Origin: Amphibalanus amphitrite
Lineage: Eukaryota; Arthropoda; Thecostraca; Balanomorpha; Balanidae
Length of the DNA: 64,000 bases
Direction: 5' to 3'
Assembly: GCF_019059575.1 (NCBI RefSeq)
Contig: NW_024883116.1
Span: 62,001-126,000, forward strand
The first letter of the stretch is position 1. Every line of letters starts with the position of its first letter. The position numbers were made by a program, and so were the translations under genes. This document shows positions 47,527 through 60,225 of this stretch, piece by piece. The notes under the pieces were generated by a model, which was not told the origin of the DNA, did no database searches, and saw only the letters and a list, made by a program, of their open reading frames with translations.

Positions 47527-48716
47527 TTAACCCGCGCGGGGCTGGGGTCCCCAGCCGAACGCGCGGGGCGGGGGGGGGGGTAAATTTTACCCCCCCCTGT
47601 TATCTCCCGAACTAATGGTCCGATTTGGAAAATTCAAACGCCAATCGAAAGCTCTCATCACGAACTACTAAAAACATGTACTTAATTTAAAGTTTGAGGT
47701 CAAGGTCAAGGTCAGGTCAAGGGTACAAATTGCAAGTTTCTACAGTATCGGCCTTGCACCGTAGTTGCCGAAGAATGGAGTCATGGACTGAGACTGATCG
47801 CCCAAAACGTGTTCTTAGGCTACCAAGACAATATTCGTTGCATACAATATCATTCAGAGGTCAAGGTCAAGGTCAGGTCAGGTCAGGTCAGGTCACCAAA
47901 AAACAAAATACAGAAAAGGGCATGTGCGACACTTGTTTTATGGGTCATTTTACTCATAGAATTCAATAGGCACACTCAATAAGTGATATGGACCACCTCT
48001 GGATGAATTTCAGGTCGAGGTCAGGTCAAGGTCAGGTCAAGTGAGGTCAAATTTTGAAGTTGGTTGTTAAGGCCTAAAAAGGTGACTATCTGATGCAGTT
48101 TTTCGCGGCGAATCGAATGGTGCTATTTTTGTTTCCGTACGAGGCCTAGAACTTCCAAAACAGTCATTTTTCAAAAAAAAATTGTGTGTCGTGACGTCAT
48201 AAAATTTTGAATAACTCCCACATTTTTGAGCCGATTCTTCTAAAATTTGGTATGTAGGTGCACATAGACCACTTCTCTGACATATATTCCGGTTTTTTCG
48301 ATAGACTCAAAATTTTGGATTTTATAATGATTTTCCCAAAAAAGTAAGTTTTTTGAAAAAAAAAAATTTGGCCAAAATCCAAAATTTTCAAAAAATCGAG
48401 ATAGCCATTTGATAGACAAAGTAAAATTACGTATAACCTTTTTTGTTACGTCTTGATTCCTTTAAAAATGAAGATGTTAGCGGCGTTTGAACTTTTGCCG
48501 TTTTTGAGGCGAAAATGGCGAACATGACGTCACTAAAACGTCAATTTCTCAAAAATTTTCCGACGGATTTCGCTCAAATTTTCAGGAAACGTGTCAAATT
48601 GATGTAAGAAACGGTACTGAAAGTTTGGCGCCGCTGCGCGCCGCCGTTTTTGAGATATCGCAAAAATTCGCGAGGGGGGGTAAAATTTACCCCCCCCCCA
48701 GCCCGGCGCGGGTTAA
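47527..48716. mobile_element. TTAA element, CCCGCGCGGGGCTGGGG ends
   Basis: TTAA at 47527-47530 and 48713-48716. Inside the ends are GGGGTAAATTTTACCCC and GGGGTAAAATTTACCCC hairpins. GGTCA runs (GGTCAGGTCAGGTCAGGTCA at about 47873). The layout parallels the 42916 family but the sequence differs. Confidence 0.9.
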
Positions 48717-48965
48717 GCGAGGAGTCAGAGCCATGCCACTGAGACAATGCACACATGCGAACTAATTACGAAGAAAATTCTACCTACCCAACAGGCAGTA
48801 ACCTTCAATCAAATCAACATCAGTCAGGAAGCATTACATCTGCAGCTATCATTATACAATATAGCATATTACACACCACTGTGAGTATGTCGTCCTGCAG
48901 GATATCAGTCTCCGACTCTCCATGTCAGTGTGCCATAACGCCGCCGTCGGAGCTCGGCTGCGCAA

Positions 48966-49307
48966 TAGTCAATACCTGTCAAAAAGCACTTGTACCGTAC
49001 ATATTGTGCTAATGTGTATGGGGTTCATTTGTGGCATTCTTTTCGTGTATCAGTGTTGCGTAAATTTATTGTATGTCTCAACAATGCTGCCAGGATGTTT
49101 TTTGGCTATGCTCGTTTTTGCAGTGCTTCTCAAATGTTTGTTAGCGAACAAATTGATAACTTTAATGTCATGCATAGAAAAGCTGTGTTTGGCTTCATGT
49201 CACGCCTCGACAAGACTGACAATCGAATTGTGTCGGGATTGCACAATAGTGACTTGGTGCATATGTCCTCTGTGAGGAAAGCGTGGCACGCCACTCTACA
49301 TTTATAG
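48966..49307 (+). pseudogene. LINE reverse transcriptase C-terminal remnant
   Basis: After a TAG at 48966 the frame is open to the stop at 49307: KKHLYRTYCANVYGVHLW, then ARFCSASQMFVSEQIDNF and HRKAVFGFMSRL. The LYxxYCxxxYGxxLW...RFCSAS...F pattern is the C-terminal tail of CR1/L2-like non-LTR reverse transcriptases. No ATG is needed, since this is the tail of a longer ORF. A short 3' UTR (ATGGACCATGAGTCTGTAAA) leads into the CT tract. Confidence 0.75.
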
Positions 49308-49349
49308 TTGTATAGTCTCATCTAATGGACCATGAGTCTGTAAATACAG

Positions 49350-49627
<278 letters not shown>

Positions 49628-49629
49628 CA

Positions 49630-50067
49630 TACGGCTACCGTCGCACCATTCCTGGCACATTCGGCCGAGCCGGGCTGTCTCCTCTCTCGCTCTCTGACTC
49701 TGTTTTTGTGCCTCACGCTGTCGGTGGTTCTTTATGCAGCTCTTTCCTCTCCTTGCCGGCCCACCGAGCGTGGCCATCCAATTCAATATAGCTGGTGTGC
49801 GGCCGGTGACGGCGACGTCGGTCGGACGTCGCTGCCACCACTGCGCGCACCTAATGTGCCGCTTCCGGCAGCGCCCACGCCGATGGCCGCCTGGCGTGTT
49901 GTACATTACGGCGCGTCTCCGCGGCCATACGACAGTGCATTATTGCTCAGAGCAGAACAGCTCACTCGCCTTGGAAGGCTAAATTCCGCTGTGGATGAAG
50001 ATAATTGGGTTACCTCTACATTTAAAAGGTTTAATTTGGCGGACGATTGTTGTCTTCAATAACATGT
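49630..50067. other. No supported gene
   Basis: GC-rich sequence. A long plus-strand frame (49325-50062) crosses the CT tract and is open mainly because of it; the part after 49630 (for example CCRPTERGHPIQYSW) has no domain I recognise. Confidence 0.3.
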
Positions 50068-50553
50068 TTAAAGGGACCCTCCCACCTTCAAAAAAGTTTA
50101 TGAATTGGCATGAAAGTGATGTCGCTCGGTTCAGAAAGAGCGAAAACGAATATCTACCAAATTTCACCGAAAAATATTCACCGGTTTTCAAGATATTAGA
50201 CTTTTACTTTTGTTTACTTTTTTGGGATCTCCGCTGTTTCTAGCGACTTTATTTTAGAAGTGCGGCGTTTGCGGCAGATGTTGCGCGCAAATAGCATATA
50301 CCACCGCGTGCTACAAAACGTTTTAGTCAAACATTTAAAAATCGTTAGATATCTGCGCTGACGTCACACATTCAGAGGGGTATTCCTAAGCATTAGCCCC
50401 TCTGAATCAAAATGCTGCAATTTTGAAATTCAATATTTCCGATTTAAGGCATTTCTCGATGTTGTGAGTGCCGAAACCGGTAATTGTGAGCCAGGGACCC
50501 CATTTTGGCTATCTCAACTCAAATCTAATGTTAAGGTGGGAGGGTCCCTGTAA
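50068..50553. mobile_element. TTAA element with AGGGAC ends, uninterrupted copy
   Basis: TTAA at 50068-50071, AGGGACCCTCCCACCTTC, and the mirrored end GGTGGGAGGGTCCCTGTAA (TTAA decayed to GTAA). At 50531-50534 it has a single TTAA exactly where the 8467-9870 copy carries the nested element. Confidence 0.85.
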
Positions 50554-50673
50554 CCCGACCAGGTTGTGCATCCCACGGGAAACAAGCGCTCGGTATGGGC
50601 TGGATAGCCGACAGTCCAGCACAACTAGGCTCATCAACATATCGCCTATAGCTCCGGATAAGATCATTGAATC

Positions 50674-51713
50674 TTAACCCTCGCCGGCCGAGGGGGGGGG
50701 GCGGGTGCCGCCCCCCCCCATAGGGTTTTTTCGCGATAGCTCCGAACACGCTGGCGATAGAGAGCTGAAACTTGGCATACCTGACCTTTGATCCAAGCCG
50801 GATCTTTTGACACCAACCGCATTTTTGGGTCAGGTCAGGTCACTGACCTATGACGTCACAAGTGAACCTCTGCACGGTCTTCAGATGTCGCAACTTCGCA
50901 ACGCCCTCACTGCCAGAGGAGATGTCACAGGGAAATGAAACTTGCAGGATCTAGTATCCATTATGAGTCCCACAACTTGTATATCTCGGATTTTTCCTAA
51001 AGGTCATATGAGGTCAGGTCATTTTCGTGACCTCACCATTATAAGTCAATGGGGAAAAATGAAAACTGCTATTCTGGCGCCGGGAACGATCTCCAACTAT
51101 CTCAAGCACACAGAATCGTGATTTGATGCACTCCTTGCAAGGTTAGATGCGTCACTTTTGCAATGCTGACCTTTCGTGACGTCATTTATGACGTCATCAA
51201 GGTCATATTAGTTTTTCGTCAATAACTCTTGATCAAATTGAGCTAGCGAGTCGGGAAAGCCACCAATGGACTCAGGAAGACCTGCCGAATCGAATGATAT
51301 GCGACATGACCTCTTTCGACCAACTTCGTGACCTGGGGGTGCTGACCTGACCTTGACCTGAGGTCAACACCCCAAGTTGACCTGACCCGGACAAAAAGTA
51401 TATCATTCGACGCGCCTGAGCGAGGCGAACACGATGCTGCCAAAATCGGCGCTCTGCGGCCGTTTTTGGCGAAGTTATTCACCAAAACCTGAACCGTACC
51501 TTGGGGCACTTGACCTGACCTCAGAGGTCACCGGTTGACCTAGGACCTTAAAATCGGGTACCAATCTCTGCGTCTCGTAACGGCGCACACGCTCGTTTTT
51601 TCCGCGACGCGCTAGCTCCACCAGGGGCGAAACGGCGAGGGGGGGGGTCGTACCCGCCCCCCCCCCCTCGGCCGGCGCGTATGTAGAAAACCAATAGGTC
51701 CGGCGAGGGTTAA
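50674..51713. mobile_element. TTAA element, CCCTCGCCGG ends, copy 1
   Basis: TTAA at 50674-50677 and 51710-51713, ends CCCTCGCCGGCCGAGGGG and CCGGCGAGGG. AGGTCA half-sites, TGACGTCA words near 51180-51200, and the conserved block at 51036-51052. Near-identical copy at 62216-63240 and an old copy at 54294-55375. Confidence 0.92.
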
Positions 51714-52057
51714 GGTTTTAGGCACAAACCTTAACCCTTCAATGCATTCCACACTTCGAAATTATTATTTACTGAAAGTGAGTGCTTCTAATTCGGCTGA
51801 AAATTGAGAGGAGGATGTGGATTATTCCACAGTGTATATAAATACAGTGCCGGCAAATGCGCTTGGTCACGTGACCAAATCTGCACGTGCGGTTGTGGCG
51901 AGGGCACTTCCCGAAACTCTGGTGCCAACGGCCTCGCGGCGCCCATAGAGAATACATGGGACCTTTTCTTTTCAGACCTAATGGGGTTCACGAGTGGCTA
52001 TAAATACCCAAAAGTCAAGTTTATCAAATCGAGTTAATTGCGATATGGCCGAGTAGA
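51714..52057. other. No gene; TATA-like and E-box palindrome words
   Basis: GTATATAAATAC at about 51834 is followed by the 12-bp palindrome GGTCACGTGACC (about 51867) and GCACGTGCGG. The palindrome recurs at about 60812. Possible promoter remnant; no coding exon follows. Confidence 0.3.
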
Positions 52058-53065
52058 CAAATGTTCGGGGCATCTGAAATCACATGGTTTTCATGTTTTT
52101 GTCAAAACCGGCCTCGTGTATAATCGTCAGAAGTCGTGACATTTTCTAGGTCGTAAAATGACGGTCAGACACTCGCAAGTTCAATCGCCGCTGGTTTGCG
52201 TTCATTTCGTACAAATTGAAACAATTATGCATGGGAATGATCCCCAAAGCCTTCTGCTTCTAATGCCGGGTCACAAAAAGCCGTATCTCATTCGCTTTGG
52301 CGGTAATCTGACTATTTATCATCATGTTGCAATCGCAGTTTTTTACTAAGAAAAAAATGCTTTCGTTTCACCTACAGCACTTAACACAGTGTGTGCCCGT
52401 TAGTCCACCATACCATAGCCTTCCCTAATCATTTCTGAGTCGCATCGTGAAAGAATTAAGGCGCTAGCACAGGGCTGACCGGCGCTACAGAGGTTTTTGT
52501 CCGGACGGTCGGGTGCCGCAGTGGGCGCGCAGTGGGCGGGTGGGTGTCGTCGCGCGGTGTCCGGGCGGCGCGGCGGCGCGGCCGCCCGGGCCGCCCGCTG
52601 CGCCGCGGCACCCGACCGTGCCGGACGAAAACTTCTGTAGCGCCGGTCAGCCCTGTGCTAGCGCCTAGATTCTTTCACGATGCGACTCAGAAATGATTAG
52701 GGAATGCTATGATATAGTGCACTAACGGGCACACACTGTGTGAAGTGCTGTAGGTGAATTGAAAGCAAATATTTTTGGTAAAAAACTGCGGTTGCAACAT
52801 GATTACAAATAGTTAGCTTACTGCCAAACCAAAATAGATACGGCGTTTTATGACGTGGCATTAGAAGCAGCATGTTTCGGGGATCATTTTCATGTATAAT
52901 TTTTGCAGTTTGTATGACATGAACGCACGCTAGCGGCACTTGAATTTCAAGTACCTGACAGTCATTTTACGACATCGAAAATGTCTCGACTTCTGACAAT
53001 CCTACACGAGGCCGGTTTTGACAAAAACATTAGAATCATACTTTTTTAGACACCCCAAACATTTG
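52058..53065. mobile_element. 1.0-kb foldback element with GC-rich centre
   Basis: Left arm from CAAATGTTCGGGG and right arm ending CCCCAAACATTTG are diverged reverse complements meeting near 52561. The central 130 bp (52500-52630) is extremely GC-rich (GGCGCGGCGGCGCGGCCGCC). Each arm holds the same open frame (52158-52349 plus; 52697-52939 minus) with LLLMPxHKxPYLxxFG in both. Only about 20 bp from the adjacent TTAA element. Confidence 0.75.
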
Positions 53066-53094
53066 CCTGACTGACCATATTACGATTTATTCGA

Positions 53095-54293
53095 TTAACC
53101 CGCGCCCTGCTGGGGGTCCTGGATTTCCACGCCCTGCTGGGGGGGGGGGGTGTTTGAACACCCCCCTTGTAACTCGGCTCCTGGGCCACGTAGCGATACG
53201 CGGAAGGCGGCATTCGAAAGAGCGTCAAAAATAATGACGAAATCACTTCGGTCAATTTTTTGGTCAGGTCAAAGGTCAGGTCACCAGAGGTCATTGAAGG
53301 CAAAATTTCGCCGATTTCCAGGTCGAATGTCAAAAATTTCCAAGAAGCCAGCGCATAACTCGGGAACCAATAGAGCTACAGCGCCGCGGAAAAGCGCATT
53401 CGATAGCCCCATTAACGCCCTTTCTGAGCAATTCTCTCAGATTTGACCTAACGTCAACGGTTTTGCCTGCAGGGGGCAAAAACTGCAAAAATAGCCGATT
53501 TTTTCGAAAACAGTTTTTCTGCAATAACTTTTGACCCAAGCCTTGTACGAGCTTACTTTTACCGGCATCGTGTTCCTCTCGTCAAGACGCATCGAATGAA
53601 CTATGACCTGACCTTGAAAGGTCAACTTGAAAATTTGACCTCAGGTCAAGGTCATGACCTGACCGGAAAGGGTCATGTTGCATATCAGTCGATCCGTATC
53701 GTCGAGCTGAACACATCTAAAGCGTTTTCATCGCTCTAGCATGCCTCTATCAAAAGTTATTTGCGAAAAACTGTTAGATACCATTCGTGACCTAAGATGA
53801 CCTCAGGGCATAAACAAGGGTCACGGACACCATTTTCAAGTTCAGTATGTCTAAAACACTTGTAATTCGGTGTTTGGGAGTGTTTATAATGTCTTTCATC
53901 CAAAAGAGGCGCATTTCAATTTTCTCCCATTGACTTATAATGGGGAGGTCGCAAAATTGACCTGACCTTAGGGCATCGATATCAAAATTCTGAGATATAC
54001 ATTTTGTACATGCTATTGCTCTTAGCAATCGCTGAAAGTTTCAAAGCAATCGGTAACTCGGTGTAGCTATGACAGACATTGAAAGTTTTTATGAGGTGAG
54101 GTCACTTCAAGTGACCTGGTGACCTGACCTTGAATGACCTTGGTCTGAAATTTTTACAACATGTGTAGAATTGATGTATGATAAGGTGTACCAAAAACGG
54201 CGGCGCTCCGCGCTGCCGTTTTTGAGATATTCGCGAAAAACCACAAGGGGGGGGGGGGGTGTTCAAACACCCCCCCAGCAGGGCGCGGGTTAT
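53095..54293. mobile_element. TTAA element, CCCGCGCCCTGCTGGGG ends, intact copy
   Basis: TTAA at 53095-53098; right flank decayed to TTAT (54290-54293). Reverse-oriented match to 39920-41939 without the LINE. Conserved block at 53927-53943. Confidence 0.9.
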
Positions 54294-55375
54294 GTGAACT
54301 TGAATTTTGGGCCTTTTTCGTATTTATGGCCACTCGTGAACCCCATTTGCATCACTGTGCCCCCGGCGGCCGACCGGAGAGTCAGTAGCGCTCCACTCAC
54401 GACTTTTGGCGATAGCTCAAAACACCTTACAGCTAGAGGGCTGCTATTTGGCATACCTTATCTTTGCTTCCATACGCATCTTTGGAAACCAATTGCATTT
54501 CCGTCTCAGGTCATATCACTGACTTATGACGTCACACGTGAACCTCTGCAATAGTTCCAAAATACCGAAACTTCGCAATGCCCTCGGTGCCAGAGGAGCT
54601 GTCACAGCGAGATGATACTTACAGGACCTAGTATCCTCTAGGAGTCTCAAAACTTGTATATCTCGGATTTCTCCTAGAGGTCACATGAGGTCAGGCCGAT
54701 CGCGTGACGTCACCATTACAAGTCAATGGGGAAAATATGGAAACTGTAATTTTGACGCCGAGAATGATCTAAACCTAGCTCAAGCACATGGAATCGCAAT
54801 TTCATGCAATTCTTGCAATGTCCAATGCTTCACTTTTGCATCTTTAACCTAGCGTGACGTCATTCATGACGTCACAAAGGTCACAAGTTTTTTCGTCAAT
54901 AACTCCTGACAAACTTGAACTGGCAAGTCGGAAAAGTCACCAATAGACTCGGGAAGACCTACCGAATCGAATGATATACGATATGACCTCCTCCGACCAA
55001 GTTCGTGACCTGAGTGCCTCTGACCTGGCTTTGACCCGGTGTGAGCACCTTATGTTGACCCCACCCAAACAAAAGTGTACCATTTTGACACACCGGAGCA
55101 TGACAAACATGATGGTACTAAAATCGCGACTCTGCGCCGTTTTTTCGGCAAAGTTATTTTTCAAAACCCAAAATCGTATTTTGGCCTTCGGGGCACTTGA
55201 CCTGACCCTCAGAGCTGCCACCAGTTGACCTGAGACTTTTTAACCGTGCATCAATCGCTGCGTCCCGGTCCCGTAACGGCACACATGCTTGTTTTTCCCG
55301 CGAGGCTAGCTCAATTAGGGCGAGGGAGACGAGTCGTACCCGCCCACTCTCGCGGCGGGGGCGTAGGTATGTAAA
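54294..55375. mobile_element. Degenerate copy of the 50674-type element
   Basis: Diverged over its length but alignable: GCCAGAGGAGCTGTCACAG, CTTGTATATCTCGG, ATCGAATGATAT, TTCGTGACCTGAG. The conserved block has one change (CCATTACAAGTCAATGG, 54713-54729). Termini are lost. It abuts the previous element. Confidence 0.8.
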
Positions 55376-56195
55376 AAAAAGCTAAGAAGTCTGGTGATGA
55401 TTGATGCAAGCTTCTTACAGATAATGGTAGATGAGGGTAGGGCATCAGTTATTAAAGATAAGTGAAACAAATTTGCAGCCCTCAGTAGCATTGATTTATG
55501 CATTAAGAGTTATAAAACCATAGGCGGCGGAACGGGGAGGGCACCGGGGCACCGTGCCCCCTATAATTTTGGCATTTAAACATTAACCCTATGGGCGTTG
55601 CATGGAAAGAATCGGACCGAAAGTCGGCAGTGCCCCCCCCCCCCTATTGAAGGTGTTCCGCCGCTACTGTATAGAACAACTGTAAGCTGCAGGCTCAGCC
55701 ATGGGTGGAGAATGTTTGAAAAAGTTACCCCGGCCGGCGACCGATAGTCGCGGGAAGACGATATACTCACGTTGTTCTCAACGGTCATCATCAAACCCCT
55801 ATTCTGACGCATGGAATAGGATGCTGTGTTTGCTCAAGGATGAGCGTTGTATCCGACACCGGATTATTCATAACATTTTTGGAATGATCGAAAAGGCAAT
55901 TTCCTTTTAAATTATTATTTCTTTTTACTTAAACTTCCAATTTCACACCGAACCCAAACCAAACCATATGCCATTTTGAGTACCTAAATGTTGCGTTTTC
56001 AGCTTTTTATTGTGTCTCAAAATAGCTACAAAAAGACAACTCACCATAGTAGAAGCTTTACAGAGAAATTGACAGATCGAACCAAGCAAAGCACTAAAAT
56101 AGGTCACTGACATCCACGGGCGTAGCCTTTTTCAATGTTGGGCGGCTCTTATAATACAAACAGGGAGTCGATCCAGGAATATCGACCGGTCCCGG
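55376..56195. other. Repeat fragments, no gene
   Basis: An inverted pair CGGCGGAAC (about 55525) and GTTCCGCCG (about 55663) brackets a G-run/C-run fragment. CAGCCATGGGTGGAGAA with GTTACCCCGGCC (55698-55736) recurs inverted at about 60478-60560. CACGGGCGTAGCC near 56116 resembles a hAT end. Confidence 0.4.
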
Positions 56196-56202
56196 TCTCG
56201 TA

Positions 56203-56285
56203 GCTCAGTTGCTAGAGCGTTGGATTCCGCGTGGCGAGAGCACGCGGCCCGGTTACAACAGTCCGAGTTCGAAGCATGATGGCCG
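56203..56285 (+). ncRNA. tRNA-like pol III head, possible SINE
   Basis: TCGTAGCTCAGTTGCTAGAGC fits a tRNA A box, and about 55 nt later CCGAGTTCGAAGC fits a B box. Between them is a perfect 7-bp stem CCGCGTG/CACGCGG with a 7-nt loop. The loop lacks the invariant U33 and the arms do not close into a clean cloverleaf, so a tRNA-derived SINE or tRNA pseudogene is more likely than a functional tRNA. Confidence 0.38.
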
Positions 56286-57335
56286 CTCGGTGTTTATGAG
56301 CACCCTGACGGGTAAGTACGCTCATAAACGGGTGTGGTTGCGGTTGGTGGCAGGTCAGTTGAAGGCAATGAGGTCAAGCAGTAGTTTTGAAAAAGTGCGC
56401 CGAAGGCGCGCCAAAATTTCGAAACTGAACAGGATTTGAGAGCAATCTTGGCATTGGCGACCACACGCGGGTCTTAGGGTTGGAGATTATGGCAAGTTAA
56501 GTAAATGGTAAATACCTACCTGATTTGCAATATTACGCCCATGAAAGTCAACATTCGAAGAGCGTGAGTTTTCTTTTCTCGTATGGAGACAGCTTTTAGG
56601 ATTTACAAGCAGGGCATATTTTAAGGATTTTTCACTGCGTCCCAAAGGTGGCATAGGGCACACGCTTTGATCGGAAAGGGCACATTGCAAGCGAAATAGT
56701 ATACAATGCAAGTGAGATAATGTACAGATACATTGTGTACTGTGCTGGTGGAGGGGCACTGCAAGCGGGATATTGGGAGCTGGCTGTGATTGCTTTTGGC
56801 CAGTCTCGAAATTCGCCCAGTCGAAGTGCGTTCTTTATACGCATTCAAAGGGCGGACCGGCGATTTAATGACATTTACATTGTTGTTAGTCACTCGTTTT
56901 CCTGAACGGCGTTGGGCGTGTTTGACCTCCCTTGACGCACCAAATTGTACCTATGCTTGGAGAATAAACATGAATATGCACATGATTAAAATGTGATACA
57001 TACGTCTCTTCATGCGTTTTTCACCATTATCAATCGATTCAAAATAGAGGGTTGACGTGTAAAACATTGCCAATTTGCATTGAAGATACTATGTGTTTGA
57101 AATAATTAGATGACGTAAGGTCAAACAGTACCCACCTAAGTTGTGACAAGAAATCATCGGGTTTAAAGCTACATAAAAAATCCATCATAGATTAATGCTT
57201 TGGATGAACGGATGCTTTGGATGCTTCGGATTTCGCTTCCTTACTGCCTATCATGTAATATAACCCAAACTTTTCCCAATGGAAGTTCCTTTGTTTAATT
57301 ATTATGCCCAGAAATGTGTCGATTTTGTGCCATTT
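56286..57335. other. No gene recognised
   Basis: Overlapping frames at 56487-56996 lack exon signals. The sequence CACTGCGTCCCAAA at 56634 has inverted partners at about 60363-60440, so it may be one end of a larger repeat. Confidence 0.35.
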
Positions 57336-57339
57336 CCGG

Positions 57340-58830
57340 GCGCTTGGGGGGGGGGGGCATGGCCCCGTGGCCCCCTCTATATCCTCCTATGGCCAGACGG
57401 CCATGACGGCCCTGATCTGACCGTATGCCATCAAATGTCAAACTTCGCAATGATGCGATATTTTTTCGGAAAACGTGCCGGTATCTCAAAAACTATGATA
57501 GCTAGGAGGGCGCAATCGATATATCTTGAACAGCTCTTTCGTCAATATTTCGTCAGAATTGAGTTCAGATCAACGGTTAACCCGCGCACCGACGGGGGTC
57601 TGCGCCAACTTCGTACCGACGGGGGGGGGGGGCGGATGACCGCCCCCCCTGAGATCTCGAGAACGAAGCAAGATAGCGACAAGCGGTAAACGGCATCGGA
57701 TACGCACGGTCAAGATCTACAATTTTTACAAAGGTCATTTTCAGGTCAGGTCAAAGATGACGTCACAGGGGTCGAAAAAGTCAAAATGGCGGCGCTGGAT
57801 ATGGAGAGAGTTTTTCTCGAATAATTTTCGAATTAGTCAAGATAGGAACAAACTAAGGGCAGCATCGTGATCCTCTCGTCAATCCGCATCGAATGATATA
57901 TATGTTGACCTCGAAAGGTCAAGGTCAAAGGTTGACCTCAGGTCACGTGACCTCGAGGTCATCATATATATCATTCGATGCGTCTTGACGAGCTGAACAC
58001 AATGAGACCATCCACGCGTCTGTATCTTGTTCCTGTAAGGAGTTATTGGCCAAAAACCTTTGGTGACCTTTGATGACGTCACATGACCTCACAGCTGCCC
58101 AACAGCAAAACAGACCTCAAGGTAGTAAAGGTTGATCGTATATGAAGTCATGCATGGTATATGGGGCCATTCCGACCCGTTTTAGTGGTAAAAACAGGGA
58201 GTTGATTTTTCCCCCATTGACTTATAATGGGGAGGTCGCGAAATTGACCTGACCTTAGGTCACCGATATCAAAATTCCGAGATATACAAATTGTAGCTAC
58301 TAATGACCTAATAACATCCTGCGAGTTTCAAAGGCCTCCGACATCTACTGTAGCTCTGGCACGGTGACAAAGTTGCAAAAAAGTGACTTGAGGTTGGGTC
58401 ATTCAAAGTGACCTGGTGACCTGACCTTGAAAGGTAGGAGGTTCAAACTTGCACACCATGTGTAAAATTGATGAGGAAATAGTCATACCAAATTTCGCGG
58501 CGCTACGCGCCGCGGTTTTCCCGCTATTCGCGAAAAACCTCAGGGGGGGCGGATATCCGCCCCCCCCGTCGGTGCGCGGGTTAAGGCTCCATAGCCAAAA
58601 ACGGGTAAAATTACAATCTTTGTCAATAAAGGTTTCATGAAAAGCTTTTGAACTAAAAAAAAAGGTAGAGAATTTTCGTTTGCACGATCGTTCTTCTCTC
58701 ATTTCTACCTCGAAATGTCAAGGCCAGAACTTGACCTCACATTAAGGTCATTTCGTGACCAAGATCATGTCGAATATCAGTCGATGCGTTTCGATGAGGT
58801 ACCTCAAAACAATGATACAATCCACTGTGC
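57340..58830. mobile_element. Diverged copy of the 24844-type element, split by a TTAA element
   Basis: ATCTCAAAAACTATGATAGC, CAATCGATA and TCAGATCAACGG left of the insert, then GCAAAAAC-like, TCAGTCGATGCGT and GAGGTACC on the right, follow the order of 25068-25460. A G-run/C-run (57347-57376) marks the left side. Confidence 0.6.
57577..58584. mobile_element. TTAA element, CCCGCGCACCGACGGGG ends, copy 2
   Basis: TTAA at 57577-57580 and 58581-58584. Nearly identical to 33200-34206 in reverse orientation, with lengths of 1008 and 1007. Inserted at the position equivalent to TCAACGGTTTAGCCTCC in the 25.2-kb relative. Conserved block at 58214-58230. Confidence 0.92.
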
Positions 58831-60225
58831 ATGCAAAAGCCATGTAGGGCCGGATTTTGGGCCAGGCTCCGGGCCTGCGGGCTCCAACTTGACATCTCTA
58901 AACAGGACTTTAGGGAAGGGCAGGACACAGAGTCTGAGCCCTAAGGACAGGGCAGGCACAGGCCATGAAGCTAAGATAAGACGGATACTTGAGGGCTGGG
59001 TAGGATGCAAGGTCCGAGGGCAAGGCAAGGCGCGGGTCTGAGGCTATCATTACACAAGGCCGGAGAGTAGTGCAAGACACAGGGCCTTAGAACACCTGAT
59101 GATCAACACACCTGATGGCAGGGCAACACGCAGGATCTTGGGCAAGAAATAGTACCTAAAGGTAGAGCAAGACATAAGACACAGGTATGGCACAAGGCCC
59201 GAAACACCGCCCACGTCTTGTCATACCTTCGGGCCCCGAAGGTATGACAAGACGTGGGCGGTGTTTCACGGACGCTGCTATCAAATTCCGCGAGCTGACG
59301 TCATACTTGTGGTAGTGTTTGAGCAATGGGCCTGTTGATGTCTCCATGGAAACCCAATTTGACACGTGTAATAGCAGCGTGCTGTTATCACCGGTGAAAC
59401 AGGGCCAGGGTATGGGGCCTGAGGGCAGGGCAAGGCTCAGGGCATGAAGACAGAACAAAGCACGGGTTCTGAGGACAGGTAAGGGCACGGGGCATGAGGA
59501 CGGGAAACGGCACGGGACCTGAGAGCGGGCATGGGACACGAGACCTTAGGGCAATGCAGAATACAGGGCTTGAGGGCAGAGTAGGACACAGGGTCTGGTG
59601 GCATGGGACGGCACAAGGCCTGACGACAGGGCAGAGCACAACAACTTAGGGCGAGGCAGGGCACGGGCTGAGGGCGATACAACGCATAAGGCTTAATGGC
59701 AGAATAGGGCACAGGGTCTAAGGGCAGGGCAATGCACATGAGGCCTGGAAGCAGAACATGACAGGACAGGGCCTGAGGCAGGGCAAGGCATTAGGCTCGA
59801 GGATGGGCGCGGGGCCGGGGCATGAGGACATGTGAGGGCACAAGGCCTGATGGCAGGGCAGGGCACAGTACCTGAAGACAAGGCAGCGGCACGGGGTCTG
59901 ATGGCAGGACAAGTGTACAAGGCTTGAGGGCAGAGAAGGGCAGGGGGCCCCAAACTAGGGTAGGACAGGGCACGGGGCCAAAAGACGGGAAAACAGCGCA
60001 TACAATTTCAAGGCAGAATATATAAAGTATCGTGTTTGAGGGCAGGGCAGAGCGGGGCACAGGGCCTGAATGCAGAGCAGGGCACAGGGCCTGAAGAAAG
60101 GGCAGGGCAAGGAACAAGACCTAAGGGCAGGGCACTGGGCAGGGCACATATCCTAGGGGTATAGTAGGGAAGAACATAATAAGGTGTATGACCAAGGGCA
60201 GGGCAGGGCACAAGGACTGGAGAGG
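58830..60225. repeat. 1.4-kb degenerate GC-rich minisatellite
   Basis: Loose units of 20-60 bp around GGGCAGGGCA(A/C)GGCAC, GGGCCTGAGG and AGGACA. Minus-strand frames stay open and give CPALRPCALPC repeats, which I do not regard as genes. Interrupted at about 59195-59400 by unique sequence with a perfect hairpin. Confidence 0.85.
59201..59267. other. Perfect 32-bp hairpin inside the minisatellite
   Basis: Arms 59201-59232 (from GAAACACCGCCCACG) and 59236-59267 are exact complements, with a 3-nt loop GCC. Confidence 0.85.
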
